Part shown: one piece after another, positions 24,757-34,013 of the stretch
Numbering within the stretch: the first letter of the stretch is position 1
How the letters are laid out: each line of letters begins with the position of its first letter
DNA from: Fidelibacterota bacterium
Lineage (GTDB): Bacteria > Fidelibacterota > Marinisomatia > SCGC-AAA003-L08 > GCA-2689995
Assembly (NCBI GenBank): GCA_014381925.1
Contig: JACNKR010000055.1
Coordinates: 1 to 40,000 of the forward strand
Reading direction: 5' to 3'
Length of the DNA stretch: 40,000 nucleotides
Notes under the pieces: generated by a model
Databases searched by the model: none
The model's input: only the letters and a program-made list of their open reading frames with translations
Told to the model about the DNA's origin: nothing
Made by a program: the position numbers and the translations under genes

Positions 24757-26124
24757 TTATTCTTTTTTAATATTTAATTCTTTGATTTTACGAGAGAGAT
24801 TTGGTTGATGGATACCAATTTGTAATGCAGTTTTTGTCAAATTCCAATTATTTAATTTTAAATGACGGATTAAATATTTTCTTTCAAATTCCTTTTTTGC
24901 ATCAATTAAGTTTTCAATTTCATAAATATCATTTATAAATTTATTTGAACTCATTATTCTATTTATATGAGGTTGTAAATCTTTCTCAGTTATATCATTA
25001 TTTGTATTTAATAAATAAAGTCGCTCAATTAAATTTCTAAGTTCGCGTACATTCCCAGGAAAATTATATGATTTTAATATTTTTAGACCAGAGTTTGAAA
25101 TATTCTTTTTAGAAAGATTTAATTCTATCGATATCTTTTCCATAAAATATGGAACTAATTCATTTAAATCTTCACTCCTTGTTCTTAAAGGGGGTATCTC
25201 AATCGGAATAACATTTAATCGATAATATAAATCTTCTCTAAAATTTCCGTTTTCAATCAAACTTTCTAAATTTTTATGTGTAGCAGCAATAATTCGAATA
25301 TCTATCTCAAGTGTTTTTTTGCCTCCTAATCGCTCAAAAGTACCTTCTTGTATAAACCTTAAAAGCTTTGATTGAGCTTGCAAATTCATATCACCAATTT
25401 CATCCAGAAATAAAGTTCCATTATTTGCTAATTCTATTTTCCCTATTTTTTGTTTTTCTGCTCCGGTAAATGCTCCTTTTTCATAACCAAATAATTCACT
25501 TTCAACTAAGTTTTCTGGAATTGCTGCGGAATTAAAAGCTATAAATGATTTTGATGCTCTTAAACTTTTTCGATGAATTCTTCTTGCAATTAATTCTTTT
25601 CCTGTACCACTTTCCCCTTGGATTAATATTTTAGAATTAGTGGGTGCAATTTTGTCTATCAATTTTAATATATTTTGAAATTGAATTGAATTTCCAATCA
25701 TTTGATATTTATCAATTTCATCTTGAGAATAATTATTTAACTTAGATACTAAATTGTTTTTTTCTAAAATGTTTTTAAATATTGTTTCAATGCGTGCAAT
25801 TGATATTGGTTTTTCAATAAAATCATATGCACCCATTTTAATAGCCTTAACTGCAATATCAATTCCAACTTGTCCAGAAATCATTAAAATTTCTACATTA
25901 TTTTGAACTTCTTTTATTTGTTTAAAAGTTTCAATACCATCTATTCCGGGTAAGTTTACATCTAAAAAAATAATATCAAATTGGTTTGTATTACATTTTT
26001 TTAACCCCATTTCTCCGCTAAATGCAATTTGAACTTTGCATCCCCAATCGGATAAAATATCTTTTAATGTTAAACAGATATTTTTTTCATCATCAATTAT
26101 TAATATGTTTAAATTTCCTATCAT
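24757..26124 (-). CDS. Sigma54-dependent response regulator, NtrC/NtrX type
   Basis: Transcription activator, 455 residues. Receiver domain 1-122 with acidic pocket D11-D12, phosphorylation site Asp55 and Lys105; AAA+ domain about 140-375 with Walker A G-E-S-G-T-G-K-E (170-177), the sigma54-contacting loop G-A-F-T-G-A (217-222) and Walker B T-L-F-L-D-E-I-G-D (237-245); C-terminal Fis-type helix-turn-helix (about 415-448). The intact GAFTGA loop means it should truly activate sigma54 holoenzyme. It overlaps the kinase gene by 4 bases (ATGA), so they form one two-component unit. I found no convincing sigma54 promoter in the window, so its targets are unknown. Confidence 0.93.
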   Translation of the reverse strand: MIGNLNILIIDDEKNICLTLKDILSDWGCKVQIAFSGEMGLKKCNTNQFDIIFLDVNLPGIDGIETFKQIKEVQNNVEILMISGQVGIDIAVKAIKMGAYDFIEKPISIARIETIFKNILEKNNLVSKLNNYSQDEIDKYQMIGNSIQFQNILKLIDKIAPTNSKILIQGESGTGKELIARRIHRKSLRASKSFIAFNSAAIPENLVESELFGYEKGAFTGAEKQKIGKIELANNGTLFLDEIGDMNLQAQSKLLRFIQEGTFERLGGKKTLEIDIRIIAATHKNLESLIENGNFREDLYYRLNVIPIEIPPLRTRSEDLNELVPYFMEKISIELNLSKKNISNSGLKILKSYNFPGNVRELRNLIERLYLLNTNNDITEKDLQPHINRIMSSNKFINDIYEIENLIDAKKEFERKYLIRHLKLNNWNLTKTALQIGIHQPNLSRKIKELNIKKE

Positions 26125-27305
26125 TTTTCACCTTTAATAAATATCTGAAAACGTGTTCCTTTACCAATTTTACTATCAATACTAATTTTACCATTATGTT
26201 GATTTATTATTTGTTTGGTAATTGCCAATCCAAGACCTGTCCCTTGTTTTTTTAATGAAAAGTAAGGTTCAAAAATAGATTTTTGGTGTTTGAAATCAAT
26301 ACCTATTCCATCATCAATTATAATCAAATTTATTCCCTTAGATGTATTTATTATATTTATTTCAATATTTTTTGCCTTTGCTTCAATCGCATTTTTTAAA
26401 AGATTCGTAAATACTTGTCTCATTTGTAACGAATCTAACTTTATAATTTCTATCTGTTTAGATGTAATTATTTTAATATTTAATTGTTCATGGTATCCAT
26501 TGCATATTTCAGAAATAAGATCAATAATATTAGTAGATTTAAAATTTGAATGGGGTAAACGAGCAAATTGAGAAAATTCAGTTGCTAATTTATTCAAGTT
26601 AAAAATTTCATCTTTTATTACAGAATATGATGGTAAAAAAATATCTAGTATTTTTTTTGGTTTATCATCATATTTATTTTTCATTCTGTCTAAAGTAAGT
26701 TGAATTGGGGTTAATGGATTTTTTATTTCATGAGCAAGTGCTTTTGCCATTTCTTTCCATAATAGTTCTTTTTCTGCTTCAATTAATTTTATTTTACTCA
26801 ATTCTAATTTTGCAACCATCTGATTAAAAGATAAAATTAGGGGTTGAATTGGGGAAAGAGAATATGGTTTTAAAGTAAAATTTGTTTCACCTGTAGCTAA
26901 CCGACGCGTTGCATTCATTAACTCATTTAGTGGTTGAGTAATCATTGTTATTACAAAAAATGATAAACCTCCAAATAAGAATACAATAAAAAATAAAATA
27001 TATCCTGAATACCGTTCAATATCTCTTTTAAAGAAAGTTATTGCAAGCTCTCTTTGTTTTTCAACATCTAATATTTTTCTACCATCATCTTGTAAATTTT
27101 TTGTGATTGAGTCGGGTAAAATAGATGTATATTTTAAAATATAATTTCTTAATTCTATTGAATTATTTAATTTTAATAGTTTGTTATCTAATTCATCTAC
27201 AGAATCAATAATAAATATTCTATATATAATTGATGTAAATAAAATTAATAGAAATGATAATAAAATAAATTGAATTCGTAATGATGGTATTTTCATATTA
27301 TTCAA
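26121..27305 (-). CDS. Membrane sensor histidine kinase, NtrY-like
   Basis: A 394-residue inner-membrane kinase: helix 1 (11-33), periplasmic segment (34-99), helix 2 (100-122), HAMP domain (about 122-175), HisKA dimerisation domain with phospho-acceptor His192 in A-H-E-I-K-N-P-L-T-P, and a HATPase domain with N box (N-L-L-K-N-A-I-E-A), G1 (D-D-G-I-G-I-D) and G2 (G-T-G-L-G-L-A-I). The stretch W-K-E-M-A-K-A-L-A-H-E-I-K-N-P-L is characteristic of NtrY, which senses nitrogen or redox conditions in other bacteria. No PAS domain lies between HAMP and HisKA, so the kinase is shorter than classical NtrY. It overlaps both neighbours by a few bases. Confidence 0.92.
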   Translation of the reverse strand: MNNMKIPSLRIQFILLSFLLILFTSIIYRIFIIDSVDELDNKLLKLNNSIELRNYILKYTSILPDSITKNLQDDGRKILDVEKQRELAITFFKRDIERYSGYILFFIVFLFGGLSFFVITMITQPLNELMNATRRLATGETNFTLKPYSLSPIQPLILSFNQMVAKLELSKIKLIEAEKELLWKEMAKALAHEIKNPLTPIQLTLDRMKNKYDDKPKKILDIFLPSYSVIKDEIFNLNKLATEFSQFARLPHSNFKSTNIIDLISEICNGYHEQLNIKIITSKQIEIIKLDSLQMRQVFTNLLKNAIEAKAKNIEINIINTSKGINLIIIDDGIGIDFKHQKSIFEPYFSLKKQGTGLGLAITKQIINQHNGKISIDSKIGKGTRFQIFIKGEK

Positions 27306-27879
27306 TAAATAATTCTCGTGATAATTCTATTGATAATTTAGGTCGAGTTAAATTCCAATATAATAATAAATCAATTTTTTCTCCCAATTCACTTAATACA
27401 ATATATTGAGGTGTTGCAGATAATATTAATGTAAAAGGTTTATTATTTTGAGGAATCATTGGAATATCAATTTGAAGATCTGATAAATGTGTTAACATAT
27501 ATTTTGCAGGTGTAATGGAATTAAACTCATTTTTTTTATGTTCATCCAATAGATTTACTTCAAATTTATGCTGTAAATTATCAAATTTTATTTCTCTGAT
27601 AAATTGTTTTTTTACGATTGGTTTTAAATATGTTTTATAAGGATAAATTTCTAAACTAAAAATAATTTTAACAGGAATGCCAGAGGAAAAAATATAATCT
27701 AATTCTTCAGTTGAATAATTTATTAATTGAGTTGAAATGAAAATAGAATTCCCCTCAATAATTATTTGAGGGGAATTAAACTCAGGGTTCACACCTGTAA
27801 TGGATGAAATAAATATTGAACTGAATGATATAATACCTGTTATCAATTGCTTCGTAATTTCAGAAAAAAACAATTCCAT
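27298..27879 (-). CDS. DUF4390-like exported protein upstream of the kinase
   Basis: A 193-residue protein with an N-terminal hydrophobic segment (about 12-29) and a beta-rich domain (37-180) with alternating charged and hydrophobic strands (I-F-I-S-T-Q-L, K-I-I-F-S-L-E-I-Y). Proteins of the DUF4390 family sit directly before ntrY/ntrX in many bacteria, and pattern, size and position agree here. The resemblance in sequence is loose, so the family name is tentative. It ends within the start of the kinase gene (8-base overlap). A periplasmic role, perhaps signal input to the kinase, is an inference. Confidence 0.6.
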   Translation of the reverse strand: MELFFSEITKQLITGIISFSSIFISSITGVNPEFNSPQIIIEGNSIFISTQLINYSTEELDYIFSSGIPVKIIFSLEIYPYKTYLKPIVKKQFIREIKFDNLQHKFEVNLLDEHKKNEFNSITPAKYMLTHLSDLQIDIPMIPQNNKPFTLILSATPQYIVLSELGEKIDLLLYWNLTRPKLSIELSRELFIE

Positions 27880-27910
27880 TATTGAGTTACTTATTTAGGT
27901 TTTTTTAGTA

Positions 27911-29074
27911 CTAATTACCAAAAAATAAACCAATCGAATAGGTTAAACCATTTGGGGTTTCTGGAGATATTCCTTCTACAATATTATCAGAATTACTCAC
28001 TTTCCAGTTTTCTTGAGTACTTAATGTATAAAGATTCCCAACACTTGCATGGATTCCAAACCAAGATTTAATTCGAAATAATAATCCTGCTGAAGGGTAA
28101 AGTGCAAAGAATTTTTTTGTATAACTTGCACTCCAATTATTTCCATTGGATATTTCATCATTTCCCCAATTAAAATTTCCGGAGTTTTGTGAGATTGTAA
28201 GAATCGTTTCACCACCACCTATTAATGTTGAAAAATTTAAAATTAGTTTTTCAGTAAATAAAGGTAATTTTTTTGTTATTGTTACGCCTCCAAATCCAGA
28301 TTCAAGTTGAAGTGATCTTGAGTAATTTATTGTGTCAAATGTAATTGATTCTGAGATTAACATGCCAGATCCCATTCCACCAATAAACCAACCCCCACCA
28401 ATTGTTCCCATTCCATATCCACCAAAATGAGTTCCACTTTGTGCATTAATTGAATTAAATCCAAATTGTGAAATATATGAATTAATTCCAGTATAATCAA
28501 ATTGAGGCATTAAAACCATTGGACCACCACCTCCAAATCCAACACTCCACTTTTTTTCATTTTTTACTAAATCGGCTTCATCATCGGGTTTTGGATTAAA
28601 AGTTAAATTAATTTCTTTTTCTTTTCCATCTCTAAAAACCTTAATTAAAACGGAGTCTCCAATTTTATAATCTTGTTTAAGATTTACTAAATGATTCTCA
28701 TATAGAACTTTAACACCACCAAATTCCATAATAATATCATCAGATAATAATCCTGCAAATTCTGCATTACCGCCATCAACTAATCCTGTAATTTGAACAC
28801 CATAACATTCATTATAATGATATTCATATGCTTCCTTAAAATCTATATCTGATAGATATACTCCAATTGATGGTGTGTCTTCTCCGTGTACATAATCATA
28901 ACCAAAATCAAATGTTAATTTTACTTTATCATTAATTTTATCTTCTATCTCTTTTTCAATTTTATCAATATTCTGTTCAATCTCATCTTCATTAACTAAT
29001 TTATAATTAGCATATATTATTGAAGTGGATAGTAAAGTTGATATTAATAATATAATATGTATTTTTTGTTTCAT
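27911..29074 (-). CDS. Exported PDZ-domain protein of unknown function
   Basis: A 387-residue periplasmic or surface protein. Signal peptide 1-22; an acidic Glu/Asp/Ile-rich helix (27-52); a PDZ domain about 85-160 (Y-G-V-Q-I-T-G-L, G-G-N-A-E-F-A-G-L-L-S-D-D-I-I); and a Gly/Ser-rich beta domain (175-387) with several G-G-G-G or G-F-G-G turns, resembling a beta-barrel-like or adhesive fold. There is no protease domain. The PDZ probably binds C-termini of envelope proteins. Being the first gene, 31 bases before the DUF4390-like gene, it may be co-transcribed with the two-component system and take part in envelope sensing. Confidence 0.65.
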   Translation of the reverse strand: MKQKIHIILLISTLLSTSIIYANYKLVNEDEIEQNIDKIEKEIEDKINDKVKLTFDFGYDYVHGEDTPSIGVYLSDIDFKEAYEYHYNECYGVQITGLVDGGNAEFAGLLSDDIIMEFGGVKVLYENHLVNLKQDYKIGDSVLIKVFRDGKEKEINLTFNPKPDDEADLVKNEKKWSVGFGGGGPMVLMPQFDYTGINSYISQFGFNSINAQSGTHFGGYGMGTIGGGWFIGGMGSGMLISESITFDTINYSRSLQLESGFGGVTITKKLPLFTEKLILNFSTLIGGGETILTISQNSGNFNWGNDEISNGNNWSASYTKKFFALYPSAGLLFRIKSWFGIHASVGNLYTLSTQENWKVSNSDNIVEGISPETPNGLTYSIGLFFGN

Positions 29075-29447
29075 TTTTCTTTCCTTTTATAACGTTAAAG
29101 TTTCATTATTCATATTGCAATAAGCAAGCCATTATTTACCGAAATATATAAGTACCTGTTTTTTTATAGTTTATAATTTATTAGTGGGTTTTTATTATGA
29201 ATTAATATATCATATTGATATATTACAATATTAAAATGATATAAATTAACTCAAATTTAGAATTTTTTAATGAGGTTAATCTTTTTTCATTTCTTAACTT
29301 ATAGTAAGAACTACACATATAAAACAAATTGATACAATTTAAAATCAAGAAAACCTTTTCAACATATATAATGGGTTAATGTAAATTTACGGGCTTGTCA
29401 AGTTGGTGATATTTATGTTACCATATTTTATATTTGATGAGAATATT
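29075..29447 (+). other. Intergenic region between divergent PDZ gene and tRNA-Lys
   Basis: About 370 bases of AT-rich DNA with no convincing ORF. It should hold the promoters of the minus-strand PDZ/two-component operon and of the plus-strand tRNA. A TTGTCA (29395-29400) lies about 50 bases before the tRNA, with an A/T-rich -10 area at about 29420-29434. The spacing is not ideal, so I do not mark a promoter. Confidence 0.4.
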
Positions 29448-29520
29448 GACCCGATAGCTCAGCAGGTAGAGCAACGGCCTTTTAAGCCGTGGGTCGAGCG
29501 TTCGAGCCGCTCTCGGGTCA
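29448..29520 (+). tRNA. tRNA-Lys (anticodon UUU)
   Basis: Complete cloverleaf: acceptor stem GACCCGA (29448-29454) with TCGGGTC (29513-29519), D stem GCTC/GAGC, anticodon stem ACGGC (29474-29478) with GCCGT (29486-29490), loop CTTTTAA with anticodon TTT (29481-29483), and T stem GAGCG/CGCTC around TTCGAGC. The discriminator base is A at 29520. The CCA tail is not encoded (CCG follows), so it must be added after transcription. All stems are perfect Watson-Crick pairs. Confidence 0.97.
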
Positions 29521-29527
29521 CCGACGA

Positions 29528-29554
29528 AAAACCCCTTTTATTAGGGGTTTTTTT
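29528..29554 (+). terminator. Rho-independent terminator of tRNA-Lys
   Basis: AAAACCCCT pairs with AGGGGTTTT around a short T/A loop, followed by further T residues, starting eight bases after the tRNA. This shows the tRNA is expressed as its own short unit and not as a leader to other genes. Confidence 0.9.
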
Positions 29555-29793
29555 ATACCCTGAATTTCTGATTTAACAATCAAATATTGACATATATACG
29601 AGATACCCAAGCTCACTCATTTATAAACATTATAAATTGGTATAATAAATTAAAATCAATCCTTATTTATTTCAAATAATAGAAAAATTCTGTCGGTATG
29701 TCCCAAAGTATATAAAATGAAATTCGACTCTACACCCTCTGAGATATTAGATTGATAAATAATAATAAAATATTCATTTAATAAAGTATGAAT

Positions 29794-30192
29794 TTAGTTG
29801 TCTCCTCCGCATAATAAATGTTTTGGGTTATCACTACAATTAATAAATTCTATAGTTCCAACTCTATATTTCATATATCCATATTTAATTTGACTTGAAT
29901 ATTTATGGCTAAATATCCTTTCGTTGGCATTAAAAATATTATAAGAATTCCAAATTGAAGGCAATGTTGCATTTTCTTTAAAAAAGTAAACCCCTGTCAT
30001 TCTTCCTTGAGTATTCATTTTCCGAGAGGCTTCTTGTCTTATTTCACTTTCAGTAGTGCCTTCTTTAAAAGTTAATAAAAATATCCTGTCTTTATTATCT
30101 GATTTATAATATTCAACTTCGTTAAATTTACTTGGTGTACTACCGCAAGAAAAAAATAATAAAATTGGTATTATAATAAATATTTTTTTCAT
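29794..30192 (-). CDS. Small lipoprotein of unknown function
   Basis: The frame is open from 30210, but the second ATG (30192) is preferred. It has AAGGA nine bases upstream and begins a clean lipoprotein signal (M-K-K-I-F-I-I-I-P-I-L-L) with lipobox F-F-S-C, Cys at residue 16. The mature domain of about 115 residues has an alpha/beta look (R-I-F-L-L-T-F-K-E-G-T-T, E-I-R-Q-E-A-S-R-K-M) and ends C-S-D-N-P-K-H-L-L-C-G-G, with two Cys that may form a disulfide. No family is recognised. It stands alone between the tRNA and the TonB receptor. Confidence 0.65.
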   Translation of the reverse strand: MKKIFIIIPILLFFSCGSTPSKFNEVEYYKSDNKDRIFLLTFKEGTTESEIRQEASRKMNTQGRMTGVYFFKENATLPSIWNSYNIFNANERIFSHKYSSQIKYGYMKYRVGTIEFINCSDNPKHLLCGGDN

Positions 30193-30654
30193 TAGAATTT
30201 TCCTTTTCATCTTCTTTAATGATATATAAAATTACACAACTTTAGTAATTCAAATAATAATTGATTTAAACAATAATTTCTCAACTATAAGATCAACTTT
30301 TTTACTATATTCATTCCTAAAACATAATTATTCTACGGTTATGTCTTATTTAAAGTGACATTTTAAATTGGTCATGTTATTGCTAAATTGACACCACTTC
30401 GTCTTTACAAATTTTATTTTTATACATAGCTCTGTCAAGGTAATCAGGACAGGCTTAATTGTTTTTATCTTTATTTATCTGCGAAAATCAGCGTCCTATA
30501 TTTTTATTATAAAGTAAAGGCATGCCTTGACCCTACGGGTTAATTATTAAATATTACCACCCCTTAATCCACTCCTTAAAAAGGATGGGAAATTTGATTT
30601 AATTCTTAATTTTTAATTGCTTTATATATAAATAATATTGATTAATTTAAACCT
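30193..30654 (+). other. Gene-free interval with possible repeat debris
   Basis: About 460 bases without a convincing ORF. It contains the perfect 12-base palindrome AAGGCATGCCTT (30517-30528) and, before it, TTTATCTGCGAAAATCAGCG (30474-30493), a type of phrase I associate with intergenic repeats in several environmental genomes. It is less AT-rich than the genes around it in places (30480-30560). The promoter of the TonB receptor operon should also be here. No stable long hairpin or tRNA-like fold is visible. Confidence 0.4.
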
Positions 30655-33096
30655 ATGAAATTTCAAAAGGTTCTTCTTCTTTTAATACTTACATTTCCGT
30701 TATTTAGTAAATCAATTAATGGGTTTGTGAGAGATGATTCCAATGGTGAGCCTCTTGCCTATGTTAATGTATTTATTAAATATTTGGATATTGGGACAAC
30801 CACAAATCAAGATGGGTATTTTGTAATTCCAAATATTCCTGACGGTGAAATTATTATAGTGGCCTCTATAATTGGATATCGACTAACGGAACAGGTTATA
30901 TCTATTGGCATTAATAAAAATTATAGAATAGAATTTAGATTACCCATTTCATCAATTGAAGGTGAAGAGATTACTGTTTCTGGAATTCGTCAATCATTCA
31001 TAAATTGGGCAGAACCCAGCCGAATTACCTTAGATTTTAGAGATATAAAAGTGGCACCTGCATTTGTAGAGGCTGATGTTTTTCGTACACTTCAAAATTT
31101 ACCCGGTGTACAAACTCTAAATGATTTTTCAAGTGCTCTCTATGTTCGTGGTTCTACGCCAGACCAAAACTTAATTATGTTAGACGGAATTACGGTATAT
31201 AATCCTTTTCATTTGGGTGGTGTATTTTCTACTTTTAATACGGATGCGATAAAATATGCAGATTTTCATGCAGGTGGGTTTTCTGCAAAATATGGTGGAA
31301 GAATGGGCTCAATTTTAAATATTGTAAATCGAGAAGGAAATACTGAAAAAGTCACGGGGAGTGGAAATATTTCACTCATATCAAGTAAATTATTATTAGA
31401 AGGGCCGATTCCTGAAATGCTTGGGCTTAAAGGATCATGGATGTTAGCTGGGCGCAGAACCTATTTTGATATATTTGCGAATATGGTGTGGAGAGCATAT
31501 AAATCTAACAATGAATCAGATACTCAAGATACACCTAATGATATCTTTCCTTATTATTTTTATGATATTGAAGCAAAAGTAAATCTGGATATAAATGCAA
31601 ATAACCGCATAATTCTGAGTCGATTTTATGGTGATGATATAATTGATTGGGAGTATAAATATTCAAATCAATATAATTATGTGAATGGTGAATATGCAGA
31701 AGTGACTTCTTATGAAAATATTTTCGATTGGAAATGGGGGAATCATTCAAATAGTATTACTTGGCGATATATTGCTAAACCTGATTTAATATTTAAAACG
31801 ATTTTTGCACAAAGTCGGTTTAAATTTTGGATTGATATTGATGAATATACTTATCATTCAATTGGAGATGAAAACTTAAATTCAGAATTTAAAATAGATG
31901 TATTTGATATTGTAGATGATAAAACCTCTGAAATTAATTTTATTTTTCAGGGTAATAAGTCCCATAAAATTTCGGGAGGATTACAACATAAAAATGTAAA
32001 ATTTGATTTAGGAATGAAATTCCATATTGAGGAGTCTGGAGTAGATACGATAGACCTAAAACCATTAGATATGAATTCAAAAACAACCGAAACAGCCTTA
32101 TATTTTGAAGATAAATGGAAAGTAAACCCATTATTTACAATTCAATATGGGTTGAGATCAATGTATTATAATCTTCATAATAAAACTTATTTTGATCCTC
32201 GGCTAACATTCAAATATAATTTTTCATCATATACTGCATTTAAATTAAACTTTGGTCGGTATCATCAATTTTTAACAATTGCAAATCCACAAGATGAGAA
32301 TTTTAGATTTATTGATATTTGGATGGGCTTGAGAGAAGATTTACCTGCTAGTTTTGCCGAACATACAATTATCGGTATTGATTATTTATCTCAAGATGAT
32401 GTTTTATTTAGAGCAGAAGCATATTATAAACATTTTGAAAATTTAGTTACTTTAAAACAAGGAAATCCATTTGTAGATGAAGGTGATTTATTCAAACTGG
32501 AAGTGTTCAATGAATTCTGGAATACTGATGCATTTGCGTTCGGATTAGAATTATTGGTTAAAAAAACAACGGGTAAAGTAAAAGGTTGGGTTGGTTATAC
32601 ATTTGCAAAAACGATGAAACGAACAGATCTTTGGGGCTGGTATTCCCCAAAGTTTGACAGAACACATACGATTAACATTGTATCAGATTGGGAATTAAGT
32701 ACTAAAACTCATTTTAGCACAACCATTAATTTATCTTCAGGAAATCCATATACTCCTATTATTGGTCAAGTAATTTATTGGGATGAAAGTAATTGGAACG
32801 GAGAAGATGATTGGTATGAAAATGATGAATTCCTTGTTGGAGAAAAAAATAGTAAACGATATCCTATTTATTTTAGATGGGACATTGGTTTTACACGGAA
32901 TTCAACTTTATTTGGTTTAGATGTAGAATATTATTTACAAATTATTAATGTTACAAATCATATGAATCCATTAATGTATTATCATGATAATAAATATGAA
33001 TATGTAAATGGTGAATGGACAAATTTAGGAATTGCAAGATATAGTGTTCCTATGTTTCCTATTTTACCCACTTTTGGAATAAGGTTTGAATTTTAA
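30655..33096 (+). CDS. TonB-dependent outer-membrane receptor with carboxypeptidase-like N-terminal domain
   Basis: Outer-membrane importer, 813 residues. Signal peptide 1-19; carboxypeptidase-regulatory-like domain about 21-105 (G-F-V-R-D-D-S-N-G-E-P-L-A-Y-V-N-V); plug domain about 115-225 (N-L-P-G-V-Q-T-L-N-D, L-Y-V-R-G-S-T-P-D-Q-N); barrel to the end with S-G-N-P-Y-T-P and terminal aromatic residue F (F-G-I-R-F-E-F). Such receptors often import glycans, siderophores or peptides, but no substrate is indicated. It forms a pair with the following DUF4249-like lipoprotein, one base apart, in the manner of FCB-group uptake loci, although there is no SusD-like gene. Confidence 0.9.
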   Translation: MKFQKVLLLLILTFPLFSKSINGFVRDDSNGEPLAYVNVFIKYLDIGTTTNQDGYFVIPNIPDGEIIIVASIIGYRLTEQVISIGINKNYRIEFRLPISSIEGEEITVSGIRQSFINWAEPSRITLDFRDIKVAPAFVEADVFRTLQNLPGVQTLNDFSSALYVRGSTPDQNLIMLDGITVYNPFHLGGVFSTFNTDAIKYADFHAGGFSAKYGGRMGSILNIVNREGNTEKVTGSGNISLISSKLLLEGPIPEMLGLKGSWMLAGRRTYFDIFANMVWRAYKSNNESDTQDTPNDIFPYYFYDIEAKVNLDINANNRIILSRFYGDDIIDWEYKYSNQYNYVNGEYAEVTSYENIFDWKWGNHSNSITWRYIAKPDLIFKTIFAQSRFKFWIDIDEYTYHSIGDENLNSEFKIDVFDIVDDKTSEINFIFQGNKSHKISGGLQHKNVKFDLGMKFHIEESGVDTIDLKPLDMNSKTTETALYFEDKWKVNPLFTIQYGLRSMYYNLHNKTYFDPRLTFKYNFSSYTAFKLNFGRYHQFLTIANPQDENFRFIDIWMGLREDLPASFAEHTIIGIDYLSQDDVLFRAEAYYKHFENLVTLKQGNPFVDEGDLFKLEVFNEFWNTDAFAFGLELLVKKTTGKVKGWVGYTFAKTMKRTDLWGWYSPKFDRTHTINIVSDWELSTKTHFSTTINLSSGNPYTPIIGQVIYWDESNWNGEDDWYENDEFLVGEKNSKRYPIYFRWDIGFTRNSTLFGLDVEYYLQIINVTNHMNPLMYYHDNKYEYVNGEWTNLGIARYSVPMFPILPTFGIRFEF

Positions 33097-33097
33097 T

Positions 33098-33961
33098 ATG
33101 AAAATAAAAATTATAATATTATCTCTGTTTATTTTTGGTTGTGGTGAATGGGGTGCAGTTCTTGTATCGTCGGATTATAAACCAGTTTTAAATATCTTTG
33201 GTCTTTTAACACAGGATGAAAGTGGAAGTTTTATTATTGTTACTCGAACTGCAAATTTAGATGAAAATATAAATTCAGATTATTATGATTATTACAATGA
33301 TAATCCGGCGAATATAAATATTTATTCCGCTGAAGTATATATTATTAAAGAAGATAATGATTCCATTAAATTTGAATTAACAAATAGTAATAATAATTAT
33401 TATAATACAAATCAATATACAAATGATGATTTTATTCCACTGCCAAATACGACATATTTTTTAAGTGTGAGCGATTCTGTTTCGGGATTATCAGCAAAGG
33501 GTGAATTAACTACACCTAATTTTCCACAATTAAATATGATGGAATTACCTGACACACTCACTATAAATAAACCTTTTACATTAAATTGGATTCCAAGCCA
33601 AAATAATATGGGGATTTCTATATATAAAGAAAACAATCATTTTGAAGAATTTGTATGTATAAATAATGAAAATCGATATTATGAAATGAATGATTCAACA
33701 GATATATTTAAATTAGAATTATGTGATTATTATTATGATACTGAATTTAATAATGAGTTTATTAGTAGTGTGAATATTCAATTAAGAGAGTATGATAAAA
33801 ATTATTTTGATTATTTTGTACTATACGATGAAGATGAATTTATGAATTTTTTAATAGGTCAACCCGGTTCAACTGCAAAAAGTTTTGGAATAGAAGGTGG
33901 CCTCGGTGTTTTTGGTTCATTTATTACTGTAAACGAGTTTAAATTTATAAAAAGTAATTAA
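33098..33961 (+). CDS. DUF4249-like lipoprotein paired with the TonB receptor
   Basis: The frame is open from a TTG at 33086, but the ATG at 33098 is preferred because it gives a clean lipoprotein signal with lipobox I-F-G-C (Cys15). The mature part (about 270 residues) has the features of DUF4249 proteins: an Ig-like N-terminal part followed by Y-F-L-S-V-S-D-S-V-S-G-L-S-A-K-G and a T-P-N-F-P motif, with many Asn/Tyr/Asp. DUF4249 lipoproteins commonly sit directly downstream of carboxypeptidase-domain TonB receptors, as here, and are thought to assist substrate capture at the cell surface. The exact ligand is unknown. Confidence 0.7.
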   Translation: MKIKIIILSLFIFGCGEWGAVLVSSDYKPVLNIFGLLTQDESGSFIIVTRTANLDENINSDYYDYYNDNPANINIYSAEVYIIKEDNDSIKFELTNSNNNYYNTNQYTNDDFIPLPNTTYFLSVSDSVSGLSAKGELTTPNFPQLNMMELPDTLTINKPFTLNWIPSQNNMGISIYKENNHFEEFVCINNENRYYEMNDSTDIFKLELCDYYYDTEFNNEFISSVNIQLREYDKNYFDYFVLYDEDEFMNFLIGQPGSTAKSFGIEGGLGVFGSFITVNEFKFIKSN

Positions 33962-34013
33962 TATTTGTGACCTAAATTAAATATATATATTATGAAATTG
34001 ATTAATATCATTC

